From the NCBI GenBank assembly GCA_023053575.1, contig JAKZAP010000014.1, forward strand, positions 2,480,001 through 2,544,000: a stretch of DNA of 64,000 bases. Reading direction: 5' to 3'. A program made the position numbers and the translations under genes. Every line of letters begins with the position of its first letter. Positions within the stretch are counted from its first letter, which is position 1. Below the pieces are notes generated by a model, which made no database searches, had not been told where the DNA came from, and worked only from the letters and a program-made list of their open reading frames with translations. Source of the stretch: Branchinecta lynchi (Eukaryota > Arthropoda > Branchiopoda > Anostraca > Branchinectidae). Below, piece by piece: positions 23,518-32,960 of the stretch.

Positions 23518-23835
23518 ATAAGTTATTATTCAATCAATCAATCAAGTTTAATCCAAATAGCTAAAAACTAGCTAAGAGGAATACAAATATACAAAATACA
23601 CAGACACGACACAAATTAACTAATACACTTAAAAGAAATGACCAGAAATAAATGATGGGATGAAACTACGTAAAAATTGGGAAGAAGAATTAGTGGGAAC
23701 TGGGAAAAACTGATTGCCAGTATTCCTCTCGGACCGACGCACGGAAGACGGGAGGGGAGGAGGAAATAGATGAGCCTTCTGGCGATTAGGTAGCCTATTA
23801 TTCACGGATGGATCAACATGATGAGGACTTGACAC
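23518..23835 (-). mobile_element. LINE 3' end, minus strand, (TTGA)n tail
   Basis: The tail 'caatcaatcaatcaagttta' on the plus strand at 23531 is the antisense simple-repeat end. The minus frame 23835-23629 ends with a stretch including SQFLRSFIPSFISGHFF, again an ORF2-type C-terminus. The UTR word 'taatccaaatagctaaaaa' is shared with 7272. Confidence 0.55.
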
Positions 23836-24289
23836 CTACTCCCTTACGATACTGTAATAAGTAGCATGGAACTCAACCTCAAGTTTTGATGCAATTGTTT
23901 CGTAACCTTTCAGCGATCGAAGTGGACACGCCCTCTACTGGGGGGGAGCTATCCTGATGATAGAGAATAATAGAAAAGCTTGGTAATTTCTGTGTTTTAA
24001 ATTATGGAACATCTCGGGAGATGTTGCTATGATACCATATCAGCACAGAATATCCGTCAGTTTGGACATTTTACTTGTAAGAGAAGTATCTGTAACAGCA
24101 AGGCAATCTAAATGGTAAGAAAATTAATGGTATCTTCATTGTTGTTCTGTTAATGAGGGTCTATGCGCTGTACTCCTCCCTTATTTGTTGATACGAGCAA
24201 CTTTTCTGTTCACGAAGGCCGTAATCACTGAAAAAACATAATTTAGCTTCCGTTGCTACTTGTAAGTGGCTATCCACTTTTATCACCAC

Positions 24290-24735
24290 CTGTACACGGT
24301 TCGGTTACACAGGTATGCTTAAAGTTTAACTGAAAAGCCAACTTATGTTTTTGTCATTTTCCTGAATACACTAATTTATTTGGATCGGCAAAGGGATTTT
24401 ATTATTTTCCACTATCTGCTCTAGTTATGACGTTCAGAATACAGCCGTTCCACAGCGTAAATTCTACTATTTTAATCTCAACATAAACGCGGCTTTTTAG
24501 TGTAGAAAAATTCAGAAGTCTTTCTCGCGAGGCATACAAAAATATAAGGGCATAGAGGTATAACAAATCCCTCGGAAATTCCGCTATTTGAAAATCGATT
24601 ATTGGTGAATAGCGGAAAAACGAAGTAGCGCATTTTCAGCGGGTCCCAAGCCAATTTAAGTGAAAAAGTGGTGGTTAACTAGATTTTCCTATCCCAGCCG
24701 TTTTTGGTTAAACTTTAAAGGACCCCACTTGCTTA
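24290..24735 (+). repeat. Family C repeat, plus copy
   Basis: It matches, in reverse, the sequence at about 41720-42125. Shared words include 'gtgaatagcggaa', 'cgaagtarcgcattttc-like', 'ccaagccaatttaagt' and 'cctatcccagcc'. Identity by eye is moderate, so the copies are old. No coding. Confidence 0.6.
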
Positions 24736-24839
24736 TTCTGACATTTCTATTAACAATAATTCTATGCTTGTTATTATGGAATTATAAGCTTCTTTGTTTC
24801 GTTTTGCATCTACGACTTCTCAGCGATTTTCCGTCCCAG

Positions 24840-25260
24840 TAAACCAGTAATTTATTTATTTATTCATTTATTTCCCTCAATATTGAGGAGTACAACTTAT
24901 AAATTGTATAAGAAGCTGCTTCAAGGTCCGCCGACGACTCTTTCACAAAAGACATGAGAAGCTTCAGACTGTTGTTGTCCATTTTGGGAGACATGGGAAG
25001 GTATCAAGTTTTGGACCTTTTTTTGTTTTGGTAGTTTTTCCCGCATTTTAATCTTGCCGCGTTCAGTTTTCAAATACTGTGGGTCCAGTCGCCGTGTCGG
25101 AGAGCGGAAAGACTGGACAGAGTTGACAAGCGCTAACAATGAAATCGCTAATTTCACGAGAAAAGTAGCGGTACTTCAAAGAGCGATAGTTCTGAGCCGT
25201 TTCATCGTGAAAAATCATTTCTAGTAAAAGTTGTACTTTAATTTCCATCCGTGAGCATAA
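24840..25260 (-). mobile_element. LINE 3' end with (AAAT)n tail
   Basis: The plus-strand 'atttatttatttattcattt' run at 24851 is the antisense tail. A minus frame at 25157-24921 ends shortly before it, in a Lys-rich peptide without recognisable domains. Called from structure only. Confidence 0.35.
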
Positions 25261-25448
25261 TTAATAATTAGCAACTCAACATCTGTGATATTTGGATTTC
25301 GACGTGTCTGAGTCCATACTTATGCTAGTGAATATTTCCATAGTTTCCTTCCATTTTTCGACGGTTGCTAATAAATCAGCGAAGCAACGAATCTTATTTA
25401 ACCACTGTACCACAGGAAAGCTAGCGGAGTAGCTTATAGGAAAAAGAA

Positions 25449-26645
25449 ACAAGACCAAAGGTGTCGATGGGATCCCAAAAATCTAAGATTTGATCCAGAC
25501 AATTCGGTCTTGTCTTCGCCAGGCTAATCATCAGAGAAAACCGAGTTCAGATATTCTATCTACCTATCTATACCTCTATAAGCCATATCTATTTTGACGA
25601 TATTGACCGAAACTTCCTGCTTTACTACTGCCAAATTTGCGGTTTCGCCCGAATTCCGAGCGAACTACTAGTCCAGCGAAAAAAGAAAAATTCAGAAACG
25701 AAGCCGGCGTATCTCCTAATCTCTATAAGGAAATCTAATCAACTTTAAATAAAATTTTGACTTAAAAAAAATGCGGGTACAACCGGATTCCGGACTAATT
25801 ATATGTCCGGGTAAAAAACGATCATTATATACAGACTCAGCGTCTCTACCCCTACATATATCATCTAATCAACTCCAGATAAAGCTTTTACTTTTAACAT
25901 ATTTTCCGGTTTTGGCCTGATTACATAAAATGGTTTTCACCATCGGGTTCAGCATGTCTTCTTACCCATAAATCAAACATTTAATCAACTTCAAATGAAA
26001 CTGTTACTTTTAACCAACTTTCCGGTTTTGGCCGGATTCCGGACGAACTGCTTGTCCGGCTACAAAATTATTTTCACCATCATGCTTAGCATGTCTTCTT
26101 ACCCCTAAATCAAACATTTAATCAACTTCAAATGAAACTTTTACAACCAACTTTCCGGTTTTTGCCGGATTCCGGACGAACTACTCGTCCAGCGAGAAAA
26201 TGGTTGTCACCATCGTGCTCAGCATGTCTTCTTACCCCTAAATCAAACATATAATCAACTTCAAATGAAACTTTTACTTTTACCAACCTTTCCGGTTTTT
26301 GCCGGATTCCGGACGAACTACTTGTCCGGCGAGAAATTGATTGTCACCATCGTGCTCAGCATGTCTTCTTACCCCATAATCACTATCACATTAGCAGTTT
26401 AAAAATATTTTGTTTGTCCCTTAAATTGAACCCCCTCCCCCACCCCCAAATATAGGGCTACAGAGCCCATCTACGAATTCGACCTTACCCTTGACCCAAA
26501 CGATCCTCATGCCAAGTTTCATCAAAATATCTCATTCCCTTCGAGAGTTATCGTGCTTATAGACGGACGGACGGACAGACGGACGGACGGACAATTTTGC
26601 GATGTCATAGGTATCCCTCCACTTAAGTTTTTGGATCCCAAAAAA
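25449..26645 (+). repeat. Family A repeat, longest clean copy
   Basis: It opens with 'gaccaaaggtgtcgatgggat' and closes with 'ggacaattttgcgatgtcat', 'aggtatccctccacttaagt' and a GGATCC palindrome. In between lie about five tandem units of 120-125 bp, each with a CCGGAC-GAACTxCTT-GTCCGG hairpin and the phrase 'cagcatgtcttcttacccct'. A (gacg)n-type tract 'gacggacggacagacggacg' precedes the 3' end. No open frame spans it. Confidence 0.8.
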
Positions 26646-27084
26646 GGAAGAATACAAAATACATGTAAAAAAACGAGAACACGTCAACAGGTGGGTGAAC
26701 CAGGGTGATAGTAAGAAAGAAGTAGGACAAAGATGTGTCATGCCTGTAACCCTTATGTGGGTCTCATGTTGACGGCCATATTAAGTTAGGACTTGTGCTG
26801 CAGAACCTGAAGTAAAAGCGTGCAGAACCTGAATTGAAACCAACATTTCCAGGTTTTGAGACAGACTTTAAAGTTTAAAGCACAATGGACACTTCTATGC
26901 TTTACTTTGTACTAAATGCTTCACAAATAAACATTTCCGACTTCCTTTAGAAGGCGCTACGAAAATCGGCCGTTTTCTTGTTATCTCTTGTCTTTACCTC
27001 TCTGTCCTTTCGGCGATCCAAATCTTAAGAGCTGGCATATCGTGGCAGGAAATTTAAAAACTCCCAGCAATGCTTGATAGAAAA
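26646..27084. other. No recognised feature
   Basis: Anonymous sequence between a family A repeat and a LINE tail. Only short frames without resemblance to known families. Confidence 0.45.
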
Positions 27085-27400
27085 GGATATAAGTAAGTAA
27101 GTAAGTAATTTATTTATAACCCGCCGTTTTCAAAAAGCGGAGTAAATGATCTCGAAGAAAGTAAATAAACACATAAACATACACAAAAAGACACTTAATT
27201 TCAATCGTCGGCCAGGAAGCAGTGTAGAAGGTCGTGCACTGGCTGGGTAGATGTAGTTTACCTGATTGTTCTAACGTTTCATCAGAAGTTCCATGGCTTG
27301 AAGTTCCTAATAAAAGTTTTTCTTTCTGGAATAGTTTTGTGAAGCTTCGTTAGCTATGCTTTATAAAACGTACCAGAATATGCAATAAGCTTACAACATA
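27085..27400 (-). mobile_element. LINE 3' end with (TTAC)n tail
   Basis: 'taagtaagtaagtaagtaat' at 27090 is followed by 'acccgccgttttcaaaaagc' and 'ggagtaaa', the block also seen at 1100 and 55930. It then contains 'cgtcggccaggaag', parallel to 'catcggccagaaat' at 1199. Minus-strand non-LTR 3' end. Confidence 0.5.
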
Positions 27401-27543
27401 GCTACACAAATCATTCGAAAACAAAATAACCTGCTCAAAGCTGATTTATGCATAAAATAAAGGTCTACTAAGTATTATAAGAAACATCACATTTATCTTT
27501 GTCCAAGCTAGTAAATTGATCATGTACTGCCCCAAAAAAATAC

Positions 27544-27549
27544 GCTTTG
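27544..27549. repeat. Polinton target-site duplication, left
   Basis: GCTTTG lies immediately outside the left TIR and is repeated exactly outside the right TIR at 41651-41656. Six base pairs is the standard Polinton duplication length. Confidence 0.95.
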
Positions 27550-28117
27550 AGTAGTTATATAAAGGGGCTCCCACTCCAAAGCCCCCCCCAGCTTCAACCC
27601 CCCCATTTTAACATCAATTTCTTAAACTTTAACATCCTTTTTACCAAATTACCCCCCTTTTTAAGAACATTTTTATTTTCTTACTTCCAAAATAAAGGAT
27701 ACAAGAAATGAGAATATTACCCTTTACTACATATAAAATACTACAATATACTACTACTTCTTTTTATTCAAATATTACTGAGTAAACAGTTCTAAATCCA
27801 CATATGTGTCTTTGTTCTTGTTTTCCCGTACAATCGGTTGCAAAATCAGATTTTTCTTTAAAAGTAATTCGTTAGCAATGGCATTATAATTCTGAGTTAT
27901 AAACAAATCACAGGGTTTGTCATTATGATTAATAACTACAACCAACTTATCACCATATTTTGTCTTAGCAATTCTCATTTTAACAACAGTATATTTCAAT
28001 CCTAACACTAGTTCTTCTTTCCTGATTGTCTCATTGTATTTATTCATTCTGATTGTATTCAAGACTTCCTTTGTGGACTCCATTTATTAGGGGATGATTT
28101 TATTAAATAAAAATCCA
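27550..28117. repeat. Polinton left terminal inverted repeat (568 bp)
   Basis: It matches 41101-41650 in inverse orientation from the terminal AGTAGTTATA to the inner TGGATTTTTATTTAATA. It contains a TATATAAAG box only seven bases from the tip, C8 and C7 tracts, and an outward-facing 102-codon gene. The inner boundary falls just after the start of the TIR gene's upstream region. Confidence 0.95.
27775..28083 (-). CDS. Polinton TIR gene, 102 aa, intact copy
   Basis: A small basic protein (MESTKEVLNTIRMN start) encoded wholly within the left TIR and read outward, toward the element end. It has a beta-strand-rich look: 'LGLKYTVVKMRIAKTKYGDK' followed by 'LVVVINHNDKPCDLFI'. This resembles small OB-fold-like DNA-binding proteins, but I cannot assign it and no catalytic motif is seen. 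Start ATG at 28083 follows CCCCTAATAA, the same leader as other genes in the element. A second copy in the right TIR is truncated by a 17-bp deletion. Its place in a TIR means it is duplicated each time the element is copied. Confidence 0.8.
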   Translation of the reverse strand: MESTKEVLNTIRMNKYNETIRKEELVLGLKYTVVKMRIAKTKYGDKLVVVINHNDKPCDLFITQNYNAIANELLLKKNLILQPIVRENKNKDTYVDLELFTQ

Positions 28118-28120
28118 GAC

Positions 28121-29503
28121 TCACAAACTCACAAACATATTTTTGTTAATAATACCTAATGTAGCTTTTCTTTCATAATATATAACACAGTAAATATTAT
28201 ATGGTACAGGCTGAGCGTGTTTTAATGTTAAACTTATTTCAATATCAGCAGTTGTTCCATTATATATACTTGATTCGTGTTTGGAAACATCGAAACAGAA
28301 TAGTGGATATACTTCTTTAAATTCTTCTATACTAACAACACTACCAGTATCAAATGCTAATTGCTTATAGCCCAAATGTATGAACCTATTGTAAAGATTT
28401 GAGTATTTACATTTCTCATCGCTAAAGTCGCATTTGAGTGGTTCTTCAGGATATTTATCCCCATTAATTCTAAGTTCTATGTCTGTTAAATTCATATGAT
28501 CAAACACCATATTATTCATTAATTGATTGTTATGCTTTTCATTTTTCTGTAACATCACAACGATTTTTGTAGGACTATTTCTCTCAGACACAACTTTCCA
28601 GGTGTGCTCCTTATTCTGACTAACATCACTTTTATAACTATTACATGCTTCCCACATCAGATTATGCTTTTTATCCTTAGCAAGACCCTTTTCTAATTCA
28701 CTCATCATTTCGATACTAGGAGCTACAATAGGGATCTTCCAGGATAAATACTCGATTACTACTTTGAAATTAGTATTTCCATTTCTTATAATCATGTTGT
28801 TATCATCATTTCTTCTTAGAAATAATTTATGCGGTGCACCTCTGAAGAATCGTTTGTTTCCTTTCAGAAATCCAAACAATTCTGATAATGGTAAATACAT
28901 ATTTACTAATTTACTGCTCTTTGTTCTGTCATATCTTTTTTCAAATCCTTTATTATAATTATTATTATTTCTCAAACTGACTGTTCCACCCCCTGCTGCA
29001 GCCCCTGCAGCCCCTGCAGCCCCTGCTACTACTGGAGTTGCAGTAAACGAAGCAATAACGGGATTAATTTCTTTTCCTTGATTATAATCCTTATACCAGA
29101 AATGATTTCTTGCTGCACTTCTAGAATAATCATCAGAGTATTCAATCAACTTTGTAACGGTAGTTGTAATACCAACATGATTAATTTTTTCAACCGATTC
29201 ATCGTTTATTACATATTCAGCGGTACTGAATAAATTAAATCCATTGTTCGTCAAAGTAGCAATATCGGTTGCAGCTATATTATCTCCATTTTCTTTCACT
29301 ATTCTTACACTAACATCAAGATAACTTTCACTTGGATAAAACCAGGAATCTAATTTCTTCGTTACGAATTCAAACTCTGATTTATTAGATACATTCACAT
29401 CTGTTTCTCGAATTTCTTTAAATTCGTATTTTACCACTGTATCATCAACAAGTGGTTCGTCAAATATGTTCCATTGCGGACTGATAACTTTATTTACTGC
29501 CAT
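28121..29503 (-). CDS. Polinton major capsid protein (double jelly-roll)
   Basis: 460 residues, the expected position and roughly the expected length for the Polinton hexon-like capsid subunit, which trimerises to tile an icosahedral shell. Features: a strand-rich N-terminal domain (about residues 20-130), a Gly/Ala low-complexity linker at 159-173, a second domain with LPLSELFGFL and LSWKIPIVAPS, and a C-terminal end with YPLFCFDVS and YNIYCVIYYERKA. Alternating hydrophobic strands without membrane segments fit two stacked jelly rolls. It is full length with no internal break. It sits next to the penton-like gene. Assignment is from overall pattern and context; a structure prediction would confirm it. 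Confidence 0.82.
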   Translation of the reverse strand: MAVNKVISPQWNIFDEPLVDDTVVKYEFKEIRETDVNVSNKSEFEFVTKKLDSWFYPSESYLDVSVRIVKENGDNIAATDIATLTNNGFNLFSTAEYVINDESVEKINHVGITTTVTKLIEYSDDYSRSAARNHFWYKDYNQGKEINPVIASFTATPVVAGAAGAAGAAAGGGTVSLRNNNNYNKGFEKRYDRTKSSKLVNMYLPLSELFGFLKGNKRFFRGAPHKLFLRRNDDNNMIIRNGNTNFKVVIEYLSWKIPIVAPSIEMMSELEKGLAKDKKHNLMWEACNSYKSDVSQNKEHTWKVVSERNSPTKIVVMLQKNEKHNNQLMNNMVFDHMNLTDIELRINGDKYPEEPLKCDFSDEKCKYSNLYNRFIHLGYKQLAFDTGSVVSIEEFKEVYPLFCFDVSKHESSIYNGTTADIEISLTLKHAQPVPYNIYCVIYYERKATLGIINKNMFVSL

Positions 29504-29533
29504 TTATATAAGAAAGAAATTATTAAATAAAAC

Positions 29534-29890
29534 TTATTTCAGAATCTTTAATCCATTTCCAGTCATTAACGTTTTGATCAAGTCCTGACTTCTTTGATTT
29601 AAAATCCTTTTATTTGTACCGATAAGATCCTTCATCGATTTTTTGTTTCCAATTACATCAATGAGTTCCTTCTTGTTTACATTGATCACATCTTTCCCAT
29701 ATTCTATTGCTCTGTTTTTCAACAACTCAAATCTCGGTTTAATAATATTATTATACATTGACATAGCCCCATCTTTTATTTGTTTTGCTGACGTTTGAAA
29801 TAACTGGGAATTAACAATGTTTTTGAATACACTACCGATTCCACTTCCATACTGCCTTTTATAAAGTAATCGCTTATTATTAATCAACAT
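29534..29890 (-). CDS. Small pVI-like minor capsid protein candidate
   Basis: 118 residues, basic, with an N-terminal QYGSGIGSVFKNIV segment that would form an amphipathic helix, and a C-terminal MTGNG at residues 109-113. MTGNG fits the adenain-type cleavage pattern (M/I/L)xGx-G. Adenoviral protein VI and its Polinton equivalents have an amphipathic helix and are trimmed by the viral protease, so both features point that way. It lies between the two capsid genes with gaps of about 30-40 bp. I rate the general role as likely and the exact equivalence as tentative. Confidence 0.55.
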   Translation of the reverse strand: MLINNKRLLYKRQYGSGIGSVFKNIVNSQLFQTSAKQIKDGAMSMYNNIIKPRFELLKNRAIEYGKDVINVNKKELIDVIGNKKSMKDLIGTNKRILNQRSQDLIKTLMTGNGLKILK

Positions 29891-29929
29891 TTATAGGTAA
29901 ATAATTTTATTTCACTAATCATATTATTT

Positions 29930-30649
29930 TCAAGAATAACCTTTTCTTAAATGGAGCACGTATCCAACGTTATCACCATTCAAATCGATAGGTCTTCCCA
30001 ACTGATCAGTAATTGTCATTCTCAAGGAGTAAATAAAGTCTTTTGTGTTAATAGGAAGGTAGATTAATTGTCTAGGATTCTCAACAATTTGACAACCCGG
30101 TTCTGTATTTGGAACAAATGTCCAAATGACATCTGATTTACTTTTGTTTACGATAGAACTGTTTACAAGAGAGCAGTGAATTTGTATTTTATCAACGCTT
30201 CTTGTTATATTCGGAAGCTTTGTACCTTCATTGATTTTCTTAGATATCTCACTATCCTTCTCAAATCCTAAAATCTGACACAAGTCACTATTAAATCTAA
30301 ACACATATTTTTCTTGTAATAGTATGACAAATCTCATAGATGCTGGATTGGATGAAATTACAATAGGACATTTATCTTTTGGGGTATCAAAATACTGACA
30401 CAAAAAATAATTCAAACAATCATCGTTATACATCCCATTAGGAATAGTAACATTCATCCATCCCCCCTCTTCGTCTTTCCTGTATTTAAATGTATTATTT
30501 CCAAATTTATCACTTATATTATGCCATGAATACGACAAAGTACACTGATTCAAACCTATTTCATAATACCAATTACGATTCAATTCGATTGGTTGACTAA
30601 ATGTTATATCAATGATACTTTCATTACCTTCAATGTTTAACAACACCAT
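29930..30649 (-). CDS. Polinton minor capsid protein (penton-like, single jelly roll)
   Basis: 239 residues, rich in beta strands. The C-terminal part has SLRMTITDQLGRPIDLNGD followed by VGYVLHLRKG, a strand pair strongly characteristic of the Polinton penton-like protein. An N-terminal FSQPIELNRNWYYEIGLNQC segment also fits the known start of this family. The protein would form the pentamers at capsid vertices. It is intact and overlaps no neighbour: ATG at 30649 lies three bases after the next gene's stop, so the two are tightly packed. Confidence 0.85.
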   Translation of the reverse strand: MVLLNIEGNESIIDITFSQPIELNRNWYYEIGLNQCTLSYSWHNISDKFGNNTFKYRKDEEGGWMNVTIPNGMYNDDCLNYFLCQYFDTPKDKCPIVISSNPASMRFVILLQEKYVFRFNSDLCQILGFEKDSEISKKINEGTKLPNITRSVDKIQIHCSLVNSSIVNKSKSDVIWTFVPNTEPGCQIVENPRQLIYLPINTKDFIYSLRMTITDQLGRPIDLNGDNVGYVLHLRKGYS

Positions 30650-30652
30650 TTA

Positions 30653-31477
30653 TTAGAAATAATTTTTATATATTGAATTGTAATCTCTCTTCGTAAGAAA
30701 TTTATTTCGCATTAACGAATCCAAAATATCAATAGCTTCATTTCTCACCTCATCAGATGTATTTCCGTTTACTCTGCTACCTATCAAAGTGTATAATTTT
30801 GAAATCATTTCATCACAGTTCATAAATATTCCAGTTCCTTTTTGTTGAACTAAAAATGGGGAATTAGTTCGAATGCTGGTTAACCTCTCCTTGTATTCTC
30901 TTATAAATTCAAGGATTTCATCATAGCTAGAGTAACCTTTACCTTTTTTCCCGCCATTACTTTGACTTAGAGATGTCAAACGTTCTAGAGCCTCATCTAT
31001 ATCCGTATGATGCTTAATGTAATACGTAGGCATTTTAAAATAAGTATCAGTGCCACCCCGCGATTCTACATGTTTTAAATTAATCTGATTTAACAACTCT
31101 TGGGTAATATCTTTATTCATATCAACGGATAGTGGTCCTAAATCGGGAGAAGGTTCTAAAGCGGGTGCTCGACTCACTTCCTCTGAATTTGGAATCTGTA
31201 AAGCTGTTTTAAATGTTTCACCTAATCTGACAAACCGTCTTCTTGAACTATTATCACCTTCCTGTAGTTTATTAATTATCGTTTCAGCGTTCTCTTGTAA
31301 ATTTTTGATGGCATCTTTAGTGTTTTCTTTTTGTGCTATAATAACTGGAGCGTTTAATTCTGAAGCATATTCCCGAAATCCTGCCTTCTCCATCTCATTT
31401 TGTTGAACCTTGCTTCTCTGAATTTCTCTGTTCTTCACTATATCCGATAACATATCACTCAAGCGTCTTGAATCCAT
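30653..31477 (-). CDS. Polinton conserved protein of unknown function, 274 aa
   Basis: The N-terminal 100 residues are highly charged and predicted helical or coiled (SDMLSDIVKNREIQRSKVQQ). The middle is Pro/Asp-rich, and a C-terminal block (about 205-274) has GTGIFMNCDEMISKLYTLIG and a helical tail. The position between penton and integrase is common for a conserved Polinton gene without assigned role. No enzyme motif is visible. It may be a virion-associated or scaffold protein; that is inference from the coiled region only. Confidence 0.7.
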   Translation of the reverse strand: MDSRRLSDMLSDIVKNREIQRSKVQQNEMEKAGFREYASELNAPVIIAQKENTKDAIKNLQENAETIINKLQEGDNSSRRRFVRLGETFKTALQIPNSEEVSRAPALEPSPDLGPLSVDMNKDITQELLNQINLKHVESRGGTDTYFKMPTYYIKHHTDIDEALERLTSLSQSNGGKKGKGYSSYDEILEFIREYKERLTSIRTNSPFLVQQKGTGIFMNCDEMISKLYTLIGSRVNGNTSDEVRNEAIDILDSLMRNKFLTKRDYNSIYKNYF

Positions 31478-31493
31478 TTATATACAAGTAATT

Positions 31494-32468
31494 TTATTTC
31501 ATCATAAATTTTGAAAGTTCTTTTTCATAAAACCCTCCTTGAATTAATTCCCCACTTTTGTCAGATATTTCATAAGTAATGGGAATGGTAGGTCTGATGG
31601 TTGCTATCTGAAATACTTCATCCGTATAATTAGGTAAATATCCTTTATCGAAAATACTTTTTTCTTTTTTAATTCTGACTAAATTCCCTACTTTGACGTT
31701 TCCTGTGATTTTGTAGTCATCTACTGGAGGAAACAGAGCACTAAAAACCTTTTTCTGATTAACCTTTTTACTAGCATCAACTGGTTTCATTTGTATTGAG
31801 CGGTGATAGGAGTTATTATAATTATTTACGAATTCAGGTAAAATATCAATCCATCTGTTAGTGTTGTTGTGAGTAAAATATTTCCATAACTTGTCTTTCA
31901 GAGTTCTGTTGAATCGTTCCACGATTTGTGCTTTCAGTTCACTTTCCGATGCAAACCAGTGAACGTTATTATTTTTCAAAAAAGATTGAACATTTCTCAT
32001 AACAAATTCTTTACCTTTATCAGTTTGTAGTTTCTTAGCAATTCTTTCTTTAAAGATGTGGCTGAATGCGTTTATTATTTCAGCACCCGTTTTATTTTTC
32101 AAGGGAATACCCCAAGCATATTTACTAAAGCAATCAATTACAGTTAAAATGTAATTTGTTTTATTGTTATCTTTTTTATATTTCTGGAGGTCAACTAAAT
32201 CAGCTTGCCATTGCTCATCCACATAGTGAACATAGACTCGTCTCCTTTCAAAATTGTGATAGGAAGGTTTGTGTAACGTATACACATGCTCATTTTGCAA
32301 CACATATTTTATTGTATCTTTAGACACGTTCACTCCATTTTCTTTTAATTTTCTGTGAATATCATCAACACCTGAATAATTATAATAATACGTCTTTAAT
32401 ATATCTTTTTCTGCGTCGAGGTTTTTTTTTTTAAAAACAGATTTTTCCTCAATCCGCAAATAACACAA
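31494..32468 (-). CDS. Polinton integrase (RVE family, DDE)
   Basis: The retroviral-type integrase core shows WQADLVDL (first Asp, residue 90), QTDKGKEF (second Asp, 150) and QIVERFNRTLK (Glu, 184), with 33 residues between the second Asp and Glu. An SH3/chromo-like C-terminal module (VKVGNLVRIKKEKSIFDKGY, then GGFYEKELSKF) follows. It would cut and join element ends to make the 6-bp duplication. The frame has no ATG near its N-terminus: it opens at a TTG, and upstream the reading passes into an A11 run shared with a zinc-ribbon frame in another phase. So the start is either lost or supplied by a frameshift. The catalytic triad is intact. Confidence 0.93.
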   Translation of the reverse strand: MCYLRIEEKSVFKKKNLDAEKDILKTYYYNYSGVDDIHRKLKENGVNVSKDTIKYVLQNEHVYTLHKPSYHNFERRRVYVHYVDEQWQADLVDLQKYKKDNNKTNYILTVIDCFSKYAWGIPLKNKTGAEIINAFSHIFKERIAKKLQTDKGKEFVMRNVQSFLKNNNVHWFASESELKAQIVERFNRTLKDKLWKYFTHNNTNRWIDILPEFVNNYNNSYHRSIQMKPVDASKKVNQKKVFSALFPPVDDYKITGNVKVGNLVRIKKEKSIFDKGYLPNYTDEVFQIATIRPTIPITYEISDKSGELIQGGFYEKELSKFMMK

Positions 32469-32566
32469 TTACCTTTCAGCATTGGAACATTATTTTTCTG
32501 TGACACTGCATTATACATTGATTCAGTATCAGTTTTCTTTTTACATTTCATACAATAAATCTCCAT
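32396..32566 (-). CDS. Zinc-ribbon frame upstream of integrase (DUF5679-like)
   Basis: A 56-codon frame, too short for a standard scan, starting at ATG 32566 directly after TAATAA, like other genes of the element. It has CMKC near the N-terminus and CVIC about 30 residues later, preceded by MLKGN: a two-knuckle zinc ribbon of the DUF5679 type known from Polintons and large DNA viruses. It overlaps the integrase frame and runs out of phase at an A11 tract (32422-32432). It may be a separate small protein or the displaced N-terminus of the integrase. Confidence 0.7.
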   Translation of the reverse strand: MEIYCMKCKKKTDTESMYNAVSQKNNVPMLKGNCVICGLRKNLFLKKKTSTQKKIY

Positions 32567-32586
32567 TTATTAGAAAACAATTTTTA

Positions 32587-32960
32587 TCAACGAAAAGCTA
32601 CCAACTTCATTTTGCGCTTAATGTAGGAAATACAGTGAAATCCACAGTTTAATTCATTTATATTTTGAATAGCAAGATTTTCATAAGCTATTTTTTTTCT
32701 TTGAAGTTTTTAGATATTTAATTATTTCTTTTCCTGGGGGAATACCGAAAGAATCAAAAAATTCTACATGGGGGTATTCAGGTAGATTACAATAGGCAAC
32801 CCAGTGAGTTCCAGGCATTCCGAGTTTATCATAATTAATGACACCGCATTCTATACTATTTATATGTTTGGGTAGCGTATCTATAGAGAAAACACCTCTA
32901 AAATGTGGAATAATGCATGGACCCCTAATGCATCCATAATATCAAAATTGGTTAGAGGTC
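32587..32960 (-). pseudogene. Polinton adenain-like cysteine protease, frame broken
   Basis: Two out-of-phase pieces form one recognisable protease. The first (32941-32681) has HFRGVFSIDTLP, GTHWVAY with the catalytic His, and EFFDSFG with the acidic residue. The second, from about 32691 to the stop at 32587, has LNCGFHCISYI with the nucleophilic Cys and an upstream Gln. The phase changes at an A8 run (32691-32698). A second phase problem lies near 32920: the FDIM-containing start is in another frame, and no ATG opens the catalytic frame. The enzyme would mature capsid proteins. As written the sequence cannot yield a full protease without frameshifting or sequence error. Confidence 0.85.
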
